This document shows positions 42,259 through 51,486 of a stretch of DNA of 64,000 nucleotides, in pieces. The notes below the pieces were generated by a model. The model was not told the DNA's origin. It saw nothing but the letters and a program-made list of their open reading frames with translations, and did no database searches. Numbering within the stretch: the stretch's first letter is position 1; each line of letters starts with the position of its first letter. The translations under genes were made by a program, and so were the position numbers. The DNA is from Spirulina major PCC 6313 (GTDB taxonomy: Bacteria; Cyanobacteriota; Cyanobacteriia; Cyanobacteriales; Spirulinaceae): the NCBI RefSeq assembly GCF_001890765.1, contig NZ_KV878783.1:2130695-2194694 (forward strand), in the 5' to 3' direction.

Positions 42259-42926
42259 AACAATGAATGTTTACACCCTCTTTCATTGACTTTTGCATTG
42301 TACGATAATTACTCTTCCAGAAAAGTTAAAATTTTTGCAGCCCTGAAAAAATAGTTGTAAAAGGCTGAGTTAGCGGTGATTTGGAGTAATTTTGATTCCA
42401 AAATATCGATCATTCATTGTGCTCAAAATCAATATCCATGAACTGTTTTGAGCAAAAATAGCAGGGCGATCGCCCCTGATCATCCCCAAAATTTGCCTGT
42501 CAACCCGCTCAACACCACAAAATTCTTCCGCCTCGCTCAATTGATCCGGAAACTCCCATCACCCTCGATCGCACCTCTGGTGCGATCGTCTCCACAACCC
42601 ACCATTCATCCCGGTCACCCACTTCAATCAAACGCTTGATTGAACGATAACCCTTGCTGAAAAAGGCTTTTAGGGTTTTAACTCCTTAGTGCTCTCACTT
42701 GTAACACCTGATACCATAATCCTCTCATCGTCAAAAATCTGCCGACTATTTCAGTAGTATTGAATCGTATTGAAATGCAAATTCAGTGTTTTTACGTAAA
42801 CAAAAATATGATATTTATTGCTCCTTTACATTAGCTGTTGTAATCTTCATCAAAACTTCACAAGAAATATTAACCACACTGCATAAAAACACAAAAATTC
42901 TCTAGATAGTACTAAATAAGAGCGTT
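42259..42926. promoter_or_regulatory. Divergent regulatory region with three palindromes
   Basis: A 668-base AT-rich region between the M50/HlyD operon and the exoprotein gene. Inverted repeats: GCTCAAAA/TTTTGAGC (42421-42453, 17-base spacer), CGATCGCACC/GGTGCGATCG (42566-42588, loop tct) and TTCAATCAA/TTGATTGAA (42623-42644, loop acgc). These are candidate operators or RNA hairpins. The one short open frame (42448-42639) has no coding character. Confidence 0.5.
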
Positions 42927-45900
42927 ATGTCGTATCAACCACGTTCTGATTCAGGTTACTACCCCTTTGTCTTAAGAGCTATGTCTAGAAAGCCACAAGC
43001 CCCCAAGAATTTCCAAGCCCTTCTCCTGGAACCAATTCTCACACCCAGTGCGCTCCTTGAGGGCCTTGGTGATGACACGCCAGATGTTGATGATTTTGAT
43101 ATTGATGATTTTGATGTTGATAACGTTGCTGATGATTTTGATGGGGGTGATTCAGGGCGTGATGCGATCGCCTTTGATATCAATGATGTCGAGATTTTAC
43201 CCTTTGCTTCACGCCCTGAATTCGACTATACGGGCGGGGTGTTTACCGTCGGTGAGGATGGCACGGTGGGCATTGACTTCCTCTTTGATGGGGGTGCATA
43301 CCGTCGCGGCGAAGTGGGCATTTTCAGCCTTGATGGACTTGATCCCGCTAGTGATGATTTCATCCAGCTTGCGGCAGAACGAGCCTTGAGCAATTCTGAG
43401 CAAGGTTATGTGATTATCTCCGATGCCACCGATGGGGCACGTTTCAGCGGCACAATGCGCGAGGCGGATTTCAACGCTGGTGATTATCGTGGCGTGCGAG
43501 AGTTTGAGATGAAGGCGGGCGATCGCTTCGGCATCATGCTTGCGTCTAACCACTCCATCGAAGACGTAGCCAACGGCAAAATCGAAAACGTCCGCTTCTC
43601 CATGGCCACAGACAACCCCAACGATGATTTCTATTTTGGTCAGATCGCCGATGTGACAGGGGACGGCAACACCTTCGCCTTTGAAGATGTCACCCTAGAC
43701 CAATCCGACCAAGACTATAACGACATTGTGTTCCAAGTGCGCGGCGCAACGGCCGAAACCGCCCTCATGGATGAGGTGGTCGCCGAAGGTCGCGATTGGC
43801 GCACTCAGAACATGGGCCAAGCCCTGATCGAATATGCCAACGCCTACACCCATGGTGTGGACTACACCGCCGCCGATTTTGAAGCCGCACGAGAATTTCA
43901 GCCCTTGGTGGGGGTGATTGATACCGGCGTGAATGTGGATGCGATCGGCTTGGATGCTGGCGAAATTTTGATCGGCTCAGACTTCATCGACGGCGATGAT
44001 AATTCACTGCTCACCGATGGCGAGGGCGATGAACATGGCACGCAAGTCGTCAGCCTGATCAATACGATCAATGACGATGCACCCCTGTGGGTGGGGCGTT
44101 CTGTGGGTTCGGGTCAATGGGTGAGTTCCCTGGTGGAATTTGTTGATGCGGCGGTGGAGTCGGGTCAACCGAATGCGATCGTTAATCTGAGCATGGATCT
44201 CACCCAAATCGACGCAGACGGCAACGTCACCACTCGCTACGAATTCACCCCGATGGAAACGGCCGCGTTGGAATATGCCCGCCAAAATAACATCCTCGTC
44301 GCAGTCGCTTCGGGGAACCAAGCAGGGTTGATGTCAGCATTGGGTCAAGCGTCCCAGCAGTTCGATAACATCATCACCGTCGGCGCAGCGGAGCAGTTTG
44401 ATCCCGATGCATCCAACTGGCAAGGCTACGATCGCGCTGACTATTCCAGTTATGGCCAAGGGTTAGACATCATGGCCAAGGGTGGTACGCAGGATAATCC
44501 CGTGGTGGGCAAAACAGGGTTTGGCTCATCAATGGCCACCGCCCAAGTCACCGGCGCAGCCTCCCAAGTTTGGGCAGTCAACCCCGACCTCAGTTATCAA
44601 CAAGTCATCCAAATCCTGAAACAAACCGCCACCGATTTGGGTGTGGCAAATCCGGATCTGGAGACGGGGGCAGGATTGTTAAATGTCGCGGCCGCCGTGC
44701 ATTTGGCGAAGACGATTAAAACAGATGATCAGACCCCACCTTTAGCTGACATCAACCCTTCTCTGACCGGAGATGATGATGCCATAGATATTGACGTATT
44801 CCCCGAAGTTGTTCCAGAAGAGGAATTTCAATTTGATGACTCACCCATAAACGCTTCCGAACGGGCCGCTGATTTGTGGTCTAAGACGATGACGCTCTTT
44901 ATGGGCAAAGATTGGTCTACGGAGTATACCCGTGCCGAAAGTTGGATTGGGAAAATTACAACCAATCGCCCTCGATACTGGACTAAAGACGCTCAAGGCC
45001 GTCCATGGGAAATTCTTTACACCACTAATGGCTTTATCATTCGTAGTGCTGGGCTGGGTGCTTTCGCCTTCACCTGGGAAGAGTACAGGAATCGCAATGC
45101 TTGGGGTCTCTTCTGGCGCTCAGTCTATGCTCGGCGGTCTCGCAGCCAAATTCTGGCCTTCAAAAATGCCTATTGGGGTCAACGCTCTTGGGCGACTCAA
45201 ACCGTGGGTTCGATGCGGCGGGTAGTTGGGCCAAATGGTAGTGGATGGGTGCAAGAATTTGATGGCCCCAATGGACGACGTTTACTGATGCTAGAAGATG
45301 GCAAAACAGAAGCGTTTTGGGTGCTAGGAGGCAATTACACAGAGTACATGGCAATGGGCGGGCTGACTGGAATGCTCGGTTTTCCTCGCTCTAATGAAAA
45401 CAAAATTAATCGTGCCGATGGTCGCTATGCCACATGGCAGCCTTTCTCTTCTTCTGGTGGTAAATCTCGTATTCATCACTTAAGTGGCGTTGGCAGTGTT
45501 GCTACTTGGGGCAGTATTGGCAGCCTATACACCGATCTAGGTGGGGCTTCTCACTGGTTGGGGATGCCAACTCGTCGTGAGTACCATGATGGTGATACCA
45601 TTTTCTCCGATTTTGAAGGCGGGCGTATTGCCCACAATCGCAATACTGGGCGCACGGAAGCCTTGCGTCCAGGGCAACAACCCTCTTGGCGACAAGTACA
45701 ATCAGAGCCAGGTTTCGTGAATGGTAATGTGGGCGGTGTTAACCTCAACTTACGCTCTAGTGCTTCCACCAGTGGATCATTAATTGGGTCGTTGTCTCAG
45801 AATTCCCGTGTGACGATTTTGCGTTCTGTGACAGGTGGGACATATACGACACCCAATGGTCAGACTCGTTCCGATTGGTATGAGGTCGAAGCCAATGGGA

Positions 45901-46961
45901 AGAAAGGCTATGTCGCTGCTTACTATGTGACAAAGGGCAATCCTCCGAGCCTTACTGATGCTCAATTGCGAGACAAAAATCTTGCTCGCTTTCCTGGTTT
46001 ACAGTTCTCAACAGTTGTCAGTAAAGCAATTAATAAAGCCCTAGATGCAGGGGGTGCGAATAATTCAGTTTATCCGCATTCCTCACCCAATTCAGCCAAT
46101 ACTTTCCATCAGTGGGGATTCCATAAAGTGGGTGATTATTACCTGATCATCAACAAGGCAACTGGAAAAGCTCTGGATGGAGGTGGGGGTTCTAATGGAT
46201 CATTACCTTATATCCACCCTGATCCCCAAACTCATAACTCTTATCAATTGTGGAAGCTGACAAAAGTGGGTGACGCTTACATGATCGTTAATAAAGCTAC
46301 AGGACGCGCCTTAGATCCCGGTGGTAATGGTGGCAATCAAATCTATATGCACCCCACTCCCAAATCAAGCAACAATTATCATTTATGGAAGTTGAATTTA
46401 CCAGGTAGTGGTGTTAGCCCTAATCCCAATTACACATACAAGGAGTCTCACTATCTTAATACTTTGTACCAAGATAGTACCGGAAACTACATTAGTTCTC
46501 GACGGAATGATGGTTATCATAATACCGGCCGATCAATGGATTCATCTGGTGGAAAGGCGAATAGTGCAATCCATGCTTTGGTAGGTGGGGAAGTGATCGA
46601 AGCCAAAAATGGGAAGGAATTTTTTGGAAATAAGGTCAAGTCACACTGGGCTTATAATGGCACTGTTGCTATTTATAACAAAGCTCTCAATAAGACCTTT
46701 ATTTATTGGCATTTAGCTGAAGGATCGATCAACGAAAGCATGAAAGGTAAAACTATCGAACCAGGAACCTTTATTGGAAAAGAAGGTAACACAGGTTATA
46801 GCTTTGGTGCTCATACTCATGTAGAAGTACATAATGGTCGAGTCAACGTTAATATGTCTAATCGCAATGCACCTAAAGCACCTGCTAATTCTGGTCGTTT
46901 ATCTATTCCAACTATCTTTCAGGATGCTGTTCGCAAGGGCTTAGTCAAGTTACACAAATAG
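42927..46961 (+). CDS. Multidomain exoprotein: DUF4114, subtilase, LGFP, SH3b, ricin-type lectin, M23
   Basis: 1344 residues without a classical signal peptide; the start has 'FQALLLEPILTPSALLEGL' and an Asp-rich stretch (53-75). Residues about 100-272 are DUF4114-like ('DVTLDQSDQDYNDIVFQV'). Residues 325-595 are an S8 subtilase with Asp332 (VGVIDTGVN), His370 (DEHGTQV), Asn464 (ASGN) and Ser535 (GFGSSMATAQ). LGFP-like repeats lie near 810-910 ('GMLGFPRS', 'HWLGMPTRREY'), SH3b at about 935-1005 ('NLRSSASTSGSLIGSL'), a ricin-type trefoil at about 1029-1160 ('INKATGKALDGGG'), and an M23 domain at about 1192-1312 ('YWHLAEG', 'GNTGYSFGAHTHVEVH'). Protease plus peptidoglycan hydrolase plus lectin suggests a cell-targeting exoenzyme. 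Divergent from the M50/HlyD exporter. Confidence 0.85.
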   Translation: MSYQPRSDSGYYPFVLRAMSRKPQAPKNFQALLLEPILTPSALLEGLGDDTPDVDDFDIDDFDVDNVADDFDGGDSGRDAIAFDINDVEILPFASRPEFDYTGGVFTVGEDGTVGIDFLFDGGAYRRGEVGIFSLDGLDPASDDFIQLAAERALSNSEQGYVIISDATDGARFSGTMREADFNAGDYRGVREFEMKAGDRFGIMLASNHSIEDVANGKIENVRFSMATDNPNDDFYFGQIADVTGDGNTFAFEDVTLDQSDQDYNDIVFQVRGATAETALMDEVVAEGRDWRTQNMGQALIEYANAYTHGVDYTAADFEAAREFQPLVGVIDTGVNVDAIGLDAGEILIGSDFIDGDDNSLLTDGEGDEHGTQVVSLINTINDDAPLWVGRSVGSGQWVSSLVEFVDAAVESGQPNAIVNLSMDLTQIDADGNVTTRYEFTPMETAALEYARQNNILVAVASGNQAGLMSALGQASQQFDNIITVGAAEQFDPDASNWQGYDRADYSSYGQGLDIMAKGGTQDNPVVGKTGFGSSMATAQVTGAASQVWAVNPDLSYQQVIQILKQTATDLGVANPDLETGAGLLNVAAAVHLAKTIKTDDQTPPLADINPSLTGDDDAIDIDVFPEVVPEEEFQFDDSPINASERAADLWSKTMTLFMGKDWSTEYTRAESWIGKITTNRPRYWTKDAQGRPWEILYTTNGFIIRSAGLGAFAFTWEEYRNRNAWGLFWRSVYARRSRSQILAFKNAYWGQRSWATQTVGSMRRVVGPNGSGWVQEFDGPNGRRLLMLEDGKTEAFWVLGGNYTEYMAMGGLTGMLGFPRSNENKINRADGRYATWQPFSSSGGKSRIHHLSGVGSVATWGSIGSLYTDLGGASHWLGMPTRREYHDGDTIFSDFEGGRIAHNRNTGRTEALRPGQQPSWRQVQSEPGFVNGNVGGVNLNLRSSASTSGSLIGSLSQNSRVTILRSVTGGTYTTPNGQTRSDWYEVEANGKKGYVAAYYVTKGNPPSLTDAQLRDKNLARFPGLQFSTVVSKAINKALDAGGANNSVYPHSSPNSANTFHQWGFHKVGDYYLIINKATGKALDGGGGSNGSLPYIHPDPQTHNSYQLWKLTKVGDAYMIVNKATGRALDPGGNGGNQIYMHPTPKSSNNYHLWKLNLPGSGVSPNPNYTYKESHYLNTLYQDSTGNYISSRRNDGYHNTGRSMDSSGGKANSAIHALVGGEVIEAKNGKEFFGNKVKSHWAYNGTVAIYNKALNKTFIYWHLAEGSINESMKGKTIEPGTFIGKEGNTGYSFGAHTHVEVHNGRVNVNMSNRNAPKAPANSGRLSIPTIFQDAVRKGLVKLHK

Positions 46962-47001
46962 TTCAGGGTAACTAATGTCAGATCTACTTTAGAGATTACC
47001 C

Positions 47002-47043
47002 AACGCACCGCCGCCCCCATACCTGGCAGTGGTGCGTTTTTTT
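47002..47043 (+). terminator. Terminator of the exoprotein gene
   Basis: AACGCACC (47002-47009) pairs with GGTGCGTT (47031-47038), and the following bases complete a run of seven T. It forms the left part of a repeat element whose second copy is at 47834. Confidence 0.8.
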
Positions 47044-47145
47044 GTGGGGCTTGGGTGTAAGCATTGAGGGCGCAAGCGTTTCGCCCCTACGATGATTGAC
47101 AATTTATGAAATTTGTAGGGGCGGATTGTATCCGAGCGATCGCAT
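47031..47145. repeat. About 100-bp intergenic repeat, copy 1
   Basis: Shares with 47834-47933 the stretch from GGTGCGTTTTTT through GTAGGGGCGGATTGTATCCG to a HIP1-like site; this copy carries about 15 extra bases. It contains the inverted segments CGCCCCTAC and GTAGGGGCG. Confidence 0.85.
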
Positions 47146-47249
47146 TGGAGCGATCGCCCCCCAAACCTAAACTACATCATCCGGACGGGGGCGCAAACGT
47201 TGTCTAAAACTGTAGAATGAAGAAAAACTAAAACCCAACACTTGGCTCA

Positions 47250-47576
47250 ATGTCTGACATTTTCATTAGCATTCGGAACCAAGATGGTTACGCAATGGCC
47301 TCCACTCAGGGAACTCTCTTTATTGCAATTTTGCAACAAGATGGAACCCTAATCAGCCAGAAATCTGTGAACTGGCGTTGGGCAGATGCTCAATTTCCTG
47401 ATTTACCGCCCGGAGACTATACTGCGATTGCCTTTCATCAATCCGTCAATCCTCCCGAAGCTCGACAGGATGTTACCTTGGCAATAGACACACTTCTTGA
47501 AGTTCAGTTCACCTATCTTGAGCCTGAACAACAACTTCTCTCTATCACTGTTGCGAGTATTCCCCTTGACCTATGA
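47250..47576 (+). CDS. Hypothetical beta-sandwich-like protein
   Basis: 108 residues: 'FISIRNQDGYAMASTQGTLFIAILQQDGTLISQKSVNWRWADAQFPDLPPGDYTAIAFHQSVNPPEARQDVTLAI'. Alternating strands and 'FPDLPPGDYTAIAFH' resemble carboxypeptidase-regulatory or DUF4198-like beta domains. No signal peptide, no known catalytic motif. It overlaps the next short gene by ATGA. The pair is enclosed by two copies of the intergenic repeat. Confidence 0.6.
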   Translation: MSDIFISIRNQDGYAMASTQGTLFIAILQQDGTLISQKSVNWRWADAQFPDLPPGDYTAIAFHQSVNPPEARQDVTLAIDTLLEVQFTYLEPEQQLLSITVASIPLDL

Positions 47577-47752
47577 ACCCCACTATCCACACCATTGATG
47601 ATTCCGAGTCAATTCGTGCTTACCATAATCGCATTCGGATCTTTAGCCACCGTCTTAGCCGAGAAACTGATCCTAAAAAACGAGCGATTACTGCACTCTA
47701 TCTTGCTGAAGCAGCTACAACGCTCGCCCGATTAGAATCGGAGCAGAGTTGA
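47573..47752 (+). CDS. 59-residue helical protein translationally coupled to the upstream gene
   Basis: An ATG overlapping the previous stop (ATGA) opens a 59-codon frame: MNPTIHTIDDSESIRAYHNR onward, with a basic middle (RIFSHRLSRETDPKKRA) and a helical end (ALYLAEAATTLARLESEQ). The clean overlap and codon use support a real gene. Family not recognised; it could be a small partner or regulator of the 108-residue protein. Confidence 0.55.
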   Translation: MNPTIHTIDDSESIRAYHNRIRIFSHRLSRETDPKKRAITALYLAEAATTLARLESEQS

Positions 47753-47833
47753 AACTGCCCCATAATATAATGCTAATTGTGATGCACCCCAAACCCCATC
47801 AACCCCAGCGCACTGCTGCCCCCACCCAGCAAC

Positions 47834-47933
47834 GGTGCGTTTTTTCGTGGGGCTTGGGCGCAAGCGTTGCGCCCCTACGATGATTGACAATTTATGAAAT
47901 TTGTAGGGGCGGATTGTATCCGAGCGATCGCAT
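47834..47933. repeat. About 100-bp intergenic repeat, copy 2
   Basis: Direct copy of 47031-47145 without the 15-base insertion. An imperfect terminator-like stem precedes it (47808-47841). The rest of the 47753-48089 gap shows no gene. Confidence 0.85.
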
Positions 47934-48089
47934 CGGCCCAAAACTATACACCATAGAGAATCGCAAGTGTTGAGAGGGCAATGGGGGTGAAGGGGGCGTT
48001 CATGGAGTGTCGCAGAGCGATCGCCCCCTTCAGCAGGGCAACCGAGAGGATTTACTAGAATAAACCCAGAACAATTCCCCCCATTCATC

Positions 48090-48640
48090 ATGATTGCAGT
48101 TCCCCATCATCTCAACCCCCAAGAATATCTCGAACTCGAAAACAACAGCCAACATTGTCATGAATATCGCTATGGTTTAGTCTATTTCAGGGCAAGAGGC
48201 ACAGATAATCATGATCGCATTGCCATTAATTTCTTAAACCAGATTAATTTACATCTGGGTCGTTCGGACTGCCGCTTTTATTCAGGGAATGTCAAGGTCA
48301 ATTACGAAGATGACTTTTATTATTACCCAGATACCTTTGTGACTTGTGACGATCGCGACAAACAAGATCGCCTGATTAAACGCTACCCTAAATTGATTGT
48401 CGAGATCCTCTCAAAAGTACAAGGAATTTTGACGAAGGGGATAAGTTTACCGACTATCAAAAACTGGAATCCTTAGAAGAATGTATTCTCATTGAACAAG
48501 ATCAACAACAAGTAGAATGTCGTCGCCGTCAGGCTGATAACACATGGGAAGCTGTGATTTATGGAGTTAATGAAAAAGTTATTTTTCAAAGTATTGAGGT
48601 AGAGATCGCGATCGCACAGTTGTATCAAGGGTTAGATTAG
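48090..48640 (+). pseudogene. Uma2-family (DUF820) nuclease gene with one frameshift
   Basis: Frame one (48090-48416) gives 'LNPQEYLELENNSQHCHEYRYGLVYFRARGTDNHDRIAINFLNQI', 'CRFYSGNVKVNYEDDFYYYPDTFVTCD' and 'PKLIVEILSK'. The expected continuation (STRNFDEGDKFTDYQKLESL and 'EECILIEQDQQQVECRRR') lies in another frame from about 48419 to the stop at 48640. Loss of one A in the run at 48413-48416 (AAAAA to AAAA) would explain it exactly. Uma2 proteins are PD-(D/E)XK-fold putative nucleases, often present in many copies. Disruption is after the active-site residues, so a shortened product could persist. Confidence 0.85.
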
Positions 48641-48764
48641 GTTCGGGTTGTGGCTCTGCATGGTGCGATGAGTCAAATGTATCATTTTCGTGAAATTTTG
48701 CAGCAACACTTCATCATCCGGGCGATCGCTTTTGATCTATGCTGCGAACGATACCCCCTGCAAA

Positions 48765-48796
48765 CTGTTGATGTCTAAAACTGTTGATGTCTAAAA
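48765..48796 (+). repeat. Perfect 16-bp tandem duplication at the addB start
   Basis: CTGTTGATGTCTAAAA occurs at 48765-48780 and again at 48781-48796. It duplicates the ATG region: the first ATG (48771) leads to MSKTVDV and a stop, the second (48787) is the true start. Confidence 0.95.
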
Positions 48797-51486
48797 CTGT
48801 TGATCGTGTCGTTTGGGTGAATGCCCACCCCCATACCCTGGCCACTCGCCTCGCGCTGCAAAACGATTGGACGGTGGTCACGGGGTCTCGCCTGGCGGCA
48901 CGGGCGATCGCGGCTCGATCCCCCCAAACCCTCCGCCAACTGGCTGTTGCTCATCTGCGGCACCCTTGGCCTAACTGCCGTGTTGCATCGGGGTTAGAGG
49001 CGTTGCGATGTTTGCGGGCTGTTTTGGGGGAGACCCTCCGGCCAAAGGATCGGTTTGGGACGGCGAAGGTGTGGCTCCCGGCGGTGCGAGATTTGTTGCA
49101 GAGTGGGCCGCAGTTGCCCCTGTTACTCACGGATGAGGTGCGATCGCTGCGTATCCGTCAATTGCTGGTGGTGGCCCGTGCGTTTCAGCAGACTCTCCAT
49201 GATCAGCAACAGATAGACGAAAGCGAACTGTATTGGAGAACCCTCGACCTTTCCCCTACCCCTAAACCGCTGCTGATTTATGGCTATTTTCAACCCCGCC
49301 GCGATGAATTGGCGTGGCTGGATGCGATCGCTGGCCCCGGCAGTGCCTTGATTTTGCCCCAACCCGATCACCCCTGGTTTGCCGATGTGCAGCAGTCGGT
49401 GGACTGGTTGCAGCACCAGGGCTGGACAGTGCAGTGGGATTCCGCTGCTCCCCAAACCTGCGGCGACCAGTTAAGTACACAATTTTTAACCGCTGCCGCC
49501 TCCCCCCCCGCCGCCGTTCAGGCTCATCACTACGACCACCGCGAAGCCGAGATTCGCGGCGTTCTCACCCAAGTGAAAACCCTCCTCAACCGGCAAGTCC
49601 CCGCCCGCAGTATCGTCCTGATCGCCCGCGATGAAACCGCCTACGGCCCCCAACTGCTGGATGTGGCGTGGGAATATCAGATTCCGGTGCGGGCCCTGTA
49701 TCAGATTCCGCTCCTGAGTACGCGCCTCGGAACCTGGTTAAAACTGCTGATCGAAGTGTTGGTGGCGGGGTTTCCCTTTGAGCAGACGGCGCAACTGTTG
49801 AGCCATCCTCTGTGCAGTAATCCGGATCGGGAGTTTTGGGCGATTGTCCGGCAGGAGCATCCCCAGGGGTTCGCGGCTTGGCAGGCGATCGCAACGGCAC
49901 ACCTTGACCTCGATTTGCACCCCTTGGGGCGGGTCAACCAAGCCCGGCGACGGGATACCTGGGTGGACTGGTGGAAAGATTGCCTTAACAGGTTTAATCT
50001 CTATCAACGGGCTAACCGTTGGCCTCGCGACATCCTCGCCGTCAACGCCCTACGCCAACACCTCGCCGACCTCGCCAACAATGCCGAGGCAGAACTCCTC
50101 ACCTGGGCAGACTTTCGCCAAGAATTGCTCGACCTCCTCGAATCCCTCACGGTCCCCGCCCAACCCGGTCGCGGCGGCGTTGAACTCCATGGGCCGCAGG
50201 CGGTGTTGGGGGCCCGATATCGCTATGGGTTTGTGTTGGGGATGGCGGAGGGTCTGTTTCCGGTTCCGATTCAGCCCGATCCGGTGGTGGACTTTTTCGA
50301 TCGCCGCACCCTTGAGGATTACGGTGTGCGGTTACCCAGTGCGGCCGCCCTGGCCCGTCAGGAGGCGCTGTATTTTTATGGCATGGTGCAAACGGTGACG
50401 GAACGGGTGAGTTTTTCCTACGCGATTCGGCAGGACAAGGACGAACAGTTACCCAGCCCCTACCTCCAGCAGTTGAACCTCAAAACTACGGAGCCGCCAC
50501 CCAAGGCGATCGCCAGCCCCGAAGAGGAACGCCGTCACGGTCTCCAAGCGGCCGCCGTAGATCCGGATGATCCGGTTTTAGGGTTGGCTCGCCATGCTTG
50601 GGCGGTGGAATTGCGGCGGGAAAGTGAGGCGGCGGCGGATGAATACGATGGTGCGATCGCCCTGCCCTTGGACCGTCCTGATTGGCACTTTAGCGCCTCA
50701 CAGTTGACCCAGTTGGGGCAATGTCCCTTTAAATGGTTTGCCCGTAAACTGCTCAACCTCAATCCCCCCCAGGAGCCGGAAGACGACCTCACCCCCTCCC
50801 TACGCGGCAACCTCTACCACAAAACCCTCGAATTCCTAATCACGTTCCATCAAACCAACCCAGACCAAGACCTCACCGATCCCGCCCTCCTCGATCGCAC
50901 CTATACCGCCGCCGAACAGGCGTTAACCCTGCCCGCCCTGCCGGCTTGGGAACACCGCCGCCCGGAACAACTAGCCACCCTCGCCCTCGTCCTCAAACAT
51001 CCGAGTTTTTTACCCGCCAAGGCTGAACCCATCGCCCTTGAACATTGTTTCACCGGGGAATGGCACGGTTTGCAAGTATCGGGCCGGGTGGATCGCATCG
51101 ATCGCACCCCCAACGGCCTTGTTTTAATTGACTACAAAACCGGGAGCGATCGCCCCCAAGGGATTAAAAACGCTCAAGGCCGAGCGGTGTTAGATCTGCA
51201 ATTGCCCTTGTATCAAGATGTGGCCGCGCCCCACCTTGATTCTGCTGCATCGGTGCAGGATGCCTACTATTATTCTCTGTCGAAGCAGAAGAAAATCGCC
51301 ATCCCCAAGGATCAGCAACCGAACGAACTCGCGGCCGCCATTGAACGCTGCAAGACCCATCTAACAACGGGAAATTATCCCGTCCAGCCCGACGTGAAGG
51401 GGGCAGCTTGCGAATATTGTGATTATTCATCGCTCTGTCGCCAAGGCGATCGCCTCCGTCGTAAAACCCAAGGAGAAAGAGCATGA
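48787..51486 (+). CDS. addB: AddB-like helicase/nuclease subunit
   Basis: 899 residues from the ATG at 48787. Helicase-like N terminus with a degenerate ATP site, central 'NRQVPARSIVLIARDETAYGPQLLDVAWEYQIPV' and 'YGFVLGMAEGLFPVP' (UvrD-like motifs), and a C-terminal RecB-type nuclease: 'FSASQLTQLGQCPFKWFARKLL', 'LRGNLYHKTLEF', 'VSGRVDRIDRTPNGLVLIDYKTGS' (catalytic Asp and Lys), 'ACEYCDYSSLCR' (Cys ligands for an Fe-S cluster). With AddA it would process double-strand breaks to a recombinogenic end. Divergent from Firmicute AddB in detail, so the subunit name is by analogy. Coupled to the next gene by ATGA. Confidence 0.78.
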   Translation: MSKTVDRVVWVNAHPHTLATRLALQNDWTVVTGSRLAARAIAARSPQTLRQLAVAHLRHPWPNCRVASGLEALRCLRAVLGETLRPKDRFGTAKVWLPAVRDLLQSGPQLPLLLTDEVRSLRIRQLLVVARAFQQTLHDQQQIDESELYWRTLDLSPTPKPLLIYGYFQPRRDELAWLDAIAGPGSALILPQPDHPWFADVQQSVDWLQHQGWTVQWDSAAPQTCGDQLSTQFLTAAASPPAAVQAHHYDHREAEIRGVLTQVKTLLNRQVPARSIVLIARDETAYGPQLLDVAWEYQIPVRALYQIPLLSTRLGTWLKLLIEVLVAGFPFEQTAQLLSHPLCSNPDREFWAIVRQEHPQGFAAWQAIATAHLDLDLHPLGRVNQARRRDTWVDWWKDCLNRFNLYQRANRWPRDILAVNALRQHLADLANNAEAELLTWADFRQELLDLLESLTVPAQPGRGGVELHGPQAVLGARYRYGFVLGMAEGLFPVPIQPDPVVDFFDRRTLEDYGVRLPSAAALARQEALYFYGMVQTVTERVSFSYAIRQDKDEQLPSPYLQQLNLKTTEPPPKAIASPEEERRHGLQAAAVDPDDPVLGLARHAWAVELRRESEAAADEYDGAIALPLDRPDWHFSASQLTQLGQCPFKWFARKLLNLNPPQEPEDDLTPSLRGNLYHKTLEFLITFHQTNPDQDLTDPALLDRTYTAAEQALTLPALPAWEHRRPEQLATLALVLKHPSFLPAKAEPIALEHCFTGEWHGLQVSGRVDRIDRTPNGLVLIDYKTGSDRPQGIKNAQGRAVLDLQLPLYQDVAAPHLDSAASVQDAYYYSLSKQKKIAIPKDQQPNELAAAIERCKTHLTTGNYPVQPDVKGAACEYCDYSSLCRQGDRLRRKTQGERA

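Noticed and set aside
42448-42639. 63-codon frame in the AT-rich gap before the exoprotein.
   Set aside because: It runs through the palindromes, has no conserved pattern and no matching start context.
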